A DNA stretch of 10,704 bases from Thermoplasmatota archaeon (GTDB lineage: Archaea > Thermoplasmatota > E2 > DHVEG-1). Positions 6,921-10,704 of this stretch are shown here, one piece after another. Both the position numbers and the translations under genes were made by a program. The number at the start of each line of letters is the position of its first letter. Position 1 is the first letter of the stretch. Below the pieces are notes generated by a model. It saw only the letters and a program-made list of their open reading frames with translations. It had not been told where the DNA came from and did not search any database. Where the stretch lies: positions 1-10,704 of the forward strand of contig JAGXLH010000058.1 in assembly GCA_018334795.1 (NCBI GenBank). The letters are read 5' to 3'.

Positions 6921-7781
6921 ATGGATGAGGAACATATTGTTCAGGGTTTAGTCGATCTTATTTTCAAAGCAGAAACACAGCTTCCAACAGATGTATTAGA
7001 TGCATTGATTGAATATGAAAAAAAGGAAACAGGTATTGCTAAGATTCAATTGCAAACCATGATAAAAAATGCAAAAATTGCTGCTGAAACTAAACGACCT
7101 ATTTGTCAAGATACTGGTGTTCAAACGTTTTTCATAACAGTTGGTGAAGATTTTCAATATGTTGGACGACTTAAATCATTAATTAAAAAAGCAGTGAAAC
7201 AGGCAACTGAAACAATACCGTTAAGACCAAACACTTTCGATGTATTCACAAAAAAAAATCATAAGGATAACATTGGTGCATACATCCCCGCGATTACGTG
7301 GGATTTTACTGCTGGTTCAGATGTTACTATTACTGCAGTTCCTAAGGGGGGTGGAAGTGAGAATATGAGTAAACTGGTGATGTTAAAACCTGGTGTTGGT
7401 CTTCAGGGTGTTAAAGATTTTGTGGTCGAAACTATGATTCAAGCCGGTGGAAATCCTTGTCCTCCAACTGTTGTAGGTCTTGGGGTTGGTGGAGGTGCTG
7501 ATCTTGCCATGAAACTTGGTAAATTTGCATTACTTCGACCAGTTGGTCACCGGCATCCAGATAAAAAAATTGCACAATTAGAAGAAGACCTTATCCAGGA
7601 TATTAATCAAAGTGGTATTGGTCCGATGGGTCTTGGTGGAAAAACAACAGTTCTTGATGTTCATGTTGAACATGCACCCAGACATCCTGCTAGTTTACCT
7701 GTTGGATTAGTGGTTCAATGTTGGGCGGATCGTCGTGCTACAATGATTCTTCATAATGAGGGAACCTATGAGGTGAAATGA
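6921..7781 (+). CDS. fumA: Fumarate hydratase class I, alpha subunit
   Basis: Catalytic iron-sulfur subunit of the two-subunit archaeal class I fumarase, which interconverts fumarate and L-malate in the citric-acid cycle; 286 residues, the usual size. The three cysteines expected to hold the [4Fe-4S] cluster are Cys62 in RPICQDTGVQTF, Cys180 in GGNPCPPTVVG and Cys267 in VVQCWADRR. Other family blocks are PKGGGSENMSKL at 141-152, VGLGVGGGADLAMKLG at 185-200, and GIGPMGLGGKTTVLDVHVE at 232-250. The L(+)-tartrate dehydratase alpha subunit is a close relative, but the adjoining beta subunit and fumarase-like motifs favour fumarase. No SD precedes ATG 6921, so it may have a very short leader. The stop codon overlaps the first possible ATG of the beta subunit. 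Symbol follows the archaeal two-subunit convention, not E. coli FumA. Confidence 0.93.
   Translation: MDEEHIVQGLVDLIFKAETQLPTDVLDALIEYEKKETGIAKIQLQTMIKNAKIAAETKRPICQDTGVQTFFITVGEDFQYVGRLKSLIKKAVKQATETIPLRPNTFDVFTKKNHKDNIGAYIPAITWDFTAGSDVTITAVPKGGGSENMSKLVMLKPGVGLQGVKDFVVETMIQAGGNPCPPTVVGLGVGGGADLAMKLGKFALLRPVGHRHPDKKIAQLEEDLIQDINQSGIGPMGLGGKTTVLDVHVEHAPRHPASLPVGLVVQCWADRRATMILHNEGTYEVK
7770..7776 (+). promoter_or_regulatory. SD GAGGTGA inside fumA end, favours start at 7787
   Basis: GAGGTGA matches the archaeal SD core and ends 10 nt before ATG 7787, but only 1 nt before ATG 7778. The second spacing is too short for initiation, so the in-frame ATG 7787 is the more likely start of the beta subunit, despite the ATGA overlap at 7778-7781. 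Confidence 0.6.
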
Positions 7782-7786
7782 GATTA

Positions 7787-8332
7787 ATGAGTGAATATAA
7801 CTTAACAATTCCCAACTCAACTGATAAAATACAAGATCTTCATGTTGGTGATATTGTTTATTTAACTGGAAAACTGTTTACTGCCCGAGATGAAGCTCAT
7901 CAACGTCTTTTGCAAACATCAAATGATGATTTACCATTTCAACCAGGTTCCTTAGGATTATATCATTGTGGTCCGTTGATGAAAAAAACAAAAAAAACGT
8001 GGAAGGTGATTGCTGCAGGGCCTACTACAAGTAGTCGACTTGAATTATTTGAATCCGATATCCTTAAAAAATTTCCAAATCTCAATATTATCATTGGAAA
8101 AGGTGGAATGGGAAAAAAAACCTTAAAGGCACTTAAAAATCGAGGCGTCTATTTGTCATATACAGGTGGTGCTGCGGCACTTGCAGCAGATCAGATAACA
8201 CGGGTTGAAGATGTGTTTTGGTTGGATGATCTTGGAATGGCTGAAGCAATATGGATTTTTCAGGTCAAAAGTTTTGGACCCTTAGTTGTTGGCATGGATG
8301 CTCAGGGTCATTCGTTGTTTCAAATAAAGTAA
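7787..8332 (+). CDS. fumB: Fumarate hydratase class I, beta subunit
   Basis: Partner of the alpha subunit at 6921. It corresponds to the C-terminal swivelling domain of one-chain class I fumarases, which closes the active site. Visible blocks are GDIVYLTGKLFTARDEAH, YHCGPLM, AAGPTTSSRLELFE, IIGKGGMGKKTL, YTGGAAALAADQI, DLGMAEAIWIFQVKSFGP and a final GMDAQGHSLF, all in family order. The length is 181 residues from ATG 7787 (184 from ATG 7778); the SD at 7770-7776 favours the shorter form. Translational coupling to the alpha subunit is very likely, ensuring equal subunit amounts. The tartrate dehydratase beta subunit is the main alternative. No metal-binding cysteines are expected here, and the single Cys in YHCGP is not part of the cluster motif. 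Confidence 0.92.
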   Translation: MSEYNLTIPNSTDKIQDLHVGDIVYLTGKLFTARDEAHQRLLQTSNDDLPFQPGSLGLYHCGPLMKKTKKTWKVIAAGPTTSSRLELFESDILKKFPNLNIIIGKGGMGKKTLKALKNRGVYLSYTGGAAALAADQITRVEDVFWLDDLGMAEAIWIFQVKSFGPLVVGMDAQGHSLFQIK

Positions 8333-8342
8333 GATTATTTAG

Positions 8343-8350
8343 ATTTAAAT
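8343..8350 (+). promoter_or_regulatory. Possible TATA box before nadE
   Basis: ATTTAAAT lies 11 nt after the fumarase beta stop codon. A start about 26 nt downstream would fall near 8373, ahead of ATG 8381 and ATG 8411 but after ATG 8369. No T-rich terminator separates the beta subunit from nadE, so read-through from the fumarase operon is equally possible. Confidence 0.3.
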
Positions 8351-8410
8351 GATACAGTAAACATTTTAATGTTGTATCAGATGGCATTTTCAAGTAGGTC
8401 TGTGCGTGCT

Positions 8411-9235
8411 ATGTCATTATTATCATCATTTAATGAAGAAGAAGCAACAACGGTGATTAAGCTTTTCATGAAAACATATGTGAAAAATGCTCACTCTGAT
8501 TCTATCGTATTGGGATTGTCTGGTGGCGTTGATTCAGCGGTTGCTGCTGTTCTTTGCCAACAAGTCTTTGGAAAAAAACATACGCATTGTTTGTTTCTTC
8601 CAGATGAAGCAACGCCTGCAAAGGATCGACATGATGTCTCGGTTTTAGAGAAAGATTTTGATTTAACTGTAGAAGAACAGGATATCACAGGTATTGTTAA
8701 CGATTTTTTAAATCAAACTCAGTCTTCCAAAGATAAATTAGTGAAAGCCAATGTGAAAGCTCGCTTGCGTATGGTGATGTTGTATGCATATGCAAATAAA
8801 ACCAACAGTTTAGTTTGTGGAACATCGAATAAATCCGAGTTTTTAATTGGTTATTTAACTAAGTATGGTGATGGTGGCGTTGATTTTATGCCTCTAGGTG
8901 ATTTATATAAAACTCAAGTTTGGCAAATCGCAAGAACATTACAACTTCCAACATGTATGATTGAAAAACCACCAACAGCAGGGCTTTGGAAGGGGCAAAC
9001 TGATGAGAAAGAATTGAATATGACCTATGAAACCCTTGATCAGATTCTTGCAGGGTTAGAACGGAAAATGGATGTTGCGGACATCGCAAAAGCATTAAAT
9101 ATTGATGTGAAGGATGTCGCTCGAATTCAGGATATGCGTGTGTGTAGTCAACATAAAAGAAACATGCCATTGATTCCAAAGATTGGCATGCGTACGCCGG
9201 GACTTGATTGGCGGTCGCCAGTGCAATTGGGATAA
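8411..9235 (+). CDS. nadE: NH3-dependent NAD+ synthetase
   Basis: Last step of NAD+ synthesis: adenylates nicotinic acid adenine dinucleotide with ATP and amidates it with ammonia. Cytoplasmic homodimer in the family. Motifs, numbered from ATG 8411: PP-loop LGLSGGVDSAVAAV at 34-47, KANVKARLRMVMLYAYAN at 112-129, GTSNKSEFLIGYLTKYGDG at 137-155, PLGDLYKTQVWQIA at 161-174, and EKPPTAGLWKGQTDEKEL at 185-202. There is no nitrilase-type glutaminase domain, so it uses free ammonia. The start is uncertain: ATG 8369, 8381 and 8411 are all in frame. ATG 8411 gives 274 residues, the usual archaeal size, and follows TAGGT at 8395-8399. The longer form adds a basic 14-residue stretch with no family counterpart that I recognise. 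It lies 78 bp after fumarase beta and may be co-transcribed with it. Confidence 0.93.
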   Translation: MSLLSSFNEEEATTVIKLFMKTYVKNAHSDSIVLGLSGGVDSAVAAVLCQQVFGKKHTHCLFLPDEATPAKDRHDVSVLEKDFDLTVEEQDITGIVNDFLNQTQSSKDKLVKANVKARLRMVMLYAYANKTNSLVCGTSNKSEFLIGYLTKYGDGGVDFMPLGDLYKTQVWQIARTLQLPTCMIEKPPTAGLWKGQTDEKELNMTYETLDQILAGLERKMDVADIAKALNIDVKDVARIQDMRVCSQHKRNMPLIPKIGMRTPGLDWRSPVQLG

Positions 9236-9318
9236 ATGTTTACTATTACGAAATTATAAATTGGTTTAAATTTCTATGATAAAAAAATATTTTATTGTTA
9301 GTAAATATGATTTCCCCG

Positions 9319-9325
9319 TTTTTTT
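9319..9325 (+). terminator. T7 tract after nadE, possible terminator
   Basis: Seven consecutive T follow CCCCG, 84 nt after the nadE stop codon. Such runs can end transcription in archaea. The tract overlaps the left arm of the inverted repeat at 9322-9359, so the two signals could act together. Confidence 0.4.
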
Positions 9326-9359
9326 ACAATTTGAACGATAAATATAATAAATTGTAAAA
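9322..9359. repeat. Perfect 11-bp inverted repeat around a TATA-like box
   Basis: TTTTACAATTT (9322-9332) and AAATTGTAAAA (9349-9359) are exact reverse complements, separated by 16 nt that include the TATA-like AAATATAA (about 9340-9347). The right arm ends 20 nt before the ATG at 9380. Transcription from this box would start near 9370, so a protein bound to both arms would cover the promoter. A terminator hairpin for nadE is the alternative, though the long loop and few G-C pairs make it weak as RNA. Confidence 0.55.
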
Positions 9360-9379
9360 TATATTCATATTGTGATAAT

Positions 9380-10704
9380 ATGAAACAAAAACAAATACTC
9401 TTCTTTTTAACAATTGCTAGTATTTTTCTTCTTATCCCAACTAATCTTTCACTTCCCACACATCAGTTTACCGATACACCGCTAACTGAACCAATTAGTT
9501 TTCAAACCTATAAAGAGTATTATCAAAATCTTGATACTTCTGAAGAAATCATTATTATTTATCCACGCTCATCAATACCTGTAATAGTAACACCAACACA
9601 ATCATTCATTATTCAATTTCAATCAATCTCATTTGATTCACTTTTTGTCACCATGACCACTGCATATGACGCCCTTGCTGAGAATGTTCAATTACCAATT
9701 GAGTCAATCACTGAAGAACAAAACATAAAATATGCAACTGTTACCATTCCCGAAGATGCGGTACCAGAACTCTATAATATCACACTTACCATTGAAGCAG
9801 AAGGTGAAACCTATTCTACTACCCGGCCACGATCTATCAGCGTTAAAGAAGAAATAGATGGTTCGTACACCTTTGTTCATCTCACTGATTTTCATATTGG
9901 TGATCCTCGCGGATTAACTGAAAATTTTAAGGAGATCATCGGCTGGAAAGCAGCACGAAAAACCGTTGAAGAAATCAATCTTCTCAACCCGGATTTTGTC
10001 ATTATTTCTGGGGATCTCACGTTTGGCCAACTATATCCATTTGAATACACGTTTGAATATCAAACCTGTTATGAAATCCTTCAAGATTTTGATGTTCCAA
10101 CTTTTCTTTGCCCGGGAAACCATGATGGATACGTTCAAACATTTCAAGATGGACTTAAACTCTGGGAGGACTACTTTGGACCATTATACTATTCTTTTGA
10201 TTATCATAACACTCATTTTTTAAGCATTAATTCTTATGATTGGCCATATAAAGCACGGCTTGGCTTCTCCTATCTCGTATTCAACTGGGGAGGAAGCATA
10301 CAGCAAGATCAATTAGCCTGGATTGAAAATGATCTAGCAAGTCATTCAGAAACAAATCAAACAATTATGATGATGCATCACAATCCATTATGGAATACTA
10401 CTAAAGACTCTCTTGTTGGAAATGGTTATTATAACCAGGAAGCAATTCTTAATCTTATCAGATCAAACAATGTTGACGCTGTGTTTGATGGACATGTTCA
10501 CTATGATGATATCACCATAGATAATGAAACATTATATGTCACAACCACAACCGTTTCAAGTAGTTTCAGTGGTGATGCCTACTGGGGATATCGATTGATC
10601 AGCGTAGAAGATGAAAGCATAACTGAATATAATTATCAAGAACCAAAATATTCTATTCCCTCCTATCAGATTAACATCATTGAAGAACAACAAAAATCTA
10701 TTAC
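9380..10704 (+). CDS. Exported calcineurin-like metallophosphoesterase (partial, C-terminus beyond right edge)
   Basis: Two-metal phosphoesterase, probably extracellular or membrane-attached; 441 complete codons are visible. An N-terminal Sec signal is clear: KQK, then a hydrophobic run at 6-20 and a likely cleavage site near residue 26. Residues about 30-155 are beta-rich with no recognised motif and may be an Ig-like domain. The catalytic domain carries all five metallophosphatase blocks in order: LTDFHIGD (Asp170, His172), SGDLT (Asp212), PGNHDG (Asn247, His248), MMHHNPLW (His333, His334) and DGHVHY (His372, His374). All metal ligands are intact, so it should be active. Substrate cannot be told: phosphomonoester, phosphodiester and nucleotide hydrolases share this core. 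The ATG at 9380 has no SD and sits about 10 nt from the predicted transcript start. The rest of the gene, possibly including a C-terminal anchor, lies outside the window. Confidence 0.93.
   Translation, partial: MKQKQILFFLTIASIFLLIPTNLSLPTHQFTDTPLTEPISFQTYKEYYQNLDTSEEIIIIYPRSSIPVIVTPTQSFIIQFQSISFDSLFVTMTTAYDALAENVQLPIESITEEQNIKYATVTIPEDAVPELYNITLTIEAEGETYSTTRPRSISVKEEIDGSYTFVHLTDFHIGDPRGLTENFKEIIGWKAARKTVEEINLLNPDFVIISGDLTFGQLYPFEYTFEYQTCYEILQDFDVPTFLCPGNHDGYVQTFQDGLKLWEDYFGPLYYSFDYHNTHFLSINSYDWPYKARLGFSYLVFNWGGSIQQDQLAWIENDLASHSETNQTIMMMHHNPLWNTTKDSLVGNGYYNQEAILNLIRSNNVDAVFDGHVHYDDITIDNETLYVTTTTVSSSFSGDAYWGYRLISVEDESITEYNYQEPKYSIPSYQINIIEEQQKSI

Noticed and set aside
8491..9179. Minus-strand open frames opposite nadE
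   Set aside because: Antisense to a fully conserved NadE coding frame, with no independent start signals or domains.
1443..9379. tRNA or other stable RNA genes in the intergenic regions
   Set aside because: No cloverleaf-like arrangement or T-loop GTTCRANNC signature was seen in any gap, and the gaps are strongly AT-rich.
9704..10223. Open frames at 9704-9895 (minus) and 9966-10223 (plus)
   Set aside because: Both lie inside the metallophosphoesterase frame, which carries all five family motifs.
1..10704. Mobile element, prophage, defence system or CRISPR
   Set aside because: No transposase, integrase, terminal repeats, regularly spaced repeats or defence-type domains were seen; all genes are metabolic, regulatory or exported hydrolases.

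Overview
This window looks like a piece of an AT-rich archaeal chromosome, most likely from an uncultivated lineage of the Thermoplasmatota. The evidence for Archaea is the two-subunit class I fumarase, the TATA/BRE-like promoters just upstream of start codons, several genes with no Shine-Dalgarno (SD) site (possible leaderless starts), T-rich terminator tracts, and a duplicated Lrp/MarR-like winged-helix regulator. The phylum is an inference from the overall look of the proteins, especially the Ig-like C-terminal module of the secreted peptidase. No tRNA, rRNA, CRISPR array, insertion sequence or phage gene is visible, so this is ordinary chromosomal gene content rather than an island.

Layout, left to right. 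(1) 1-1442, minus strand: most of an Aquifex-type aconitate hydratase, running off the left edge. (2) 1443-1658: divergent promoter region with a 15-bp palindrome. (3) 1659-2708, plus: a regulator made of two tandem copies of a winged-helix plus effector-like unit, with a GTG start that may be leaderless. (4) 2709-3058: a 350-bp gene-free stretch with 20-bp-spaced direct repeats, TATA candidates, a potentially foldable leader, a perfect 8-bp hairpin and a strong SD. (5) 3059-5017, plus: AMP-forming acetyl-CoA synthetase, ending at a T-rich terminator. (6) 5065-6735, minus: an exported C10 (streptopain-like) cysteine peptidase with propeptide, catalytic domain, Ig-like module and a short helical tail. 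(7) 6736-6920: divergent region with a 15-bp palindrome. (8) 6921-8332, plus: fumarase alpha and beta subunits, overlapping or abutting. (9) to 9235, plus: ammonia-dependent NAD+ synthetase. (10) 9236-9379: intergenic region with a perfect 11-bp inverted repeat bracketing a TATA-like box. (11) 9380 to the right edge, plus: an exported calcineurin-like metallophosphoesterase, truncated by the window.

Functionally, aconitase, fumarase and acetyl-CoA synthetase together suggest acetate activation feeding a full or partial citric-acid cycle, with NAD+ synthesis next to fumarase. The peptidase and the phosphoesterase both carry N-terminal signals and suggest degradation of external protein and phosphoester substrates. 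The regulator sits between aconitase and acetyl-CoA synthetase and is the natural candidate to control one or both, but nothing in the sequence proves it.

No wholly new multi-gene system is evident. The items most worth a second look are the duplicated regulator, the long acs leader, the 11-bp inverted repeat before the phosphoesterase, and the archaeal C10 peptidase with its C-terminal module and tail.
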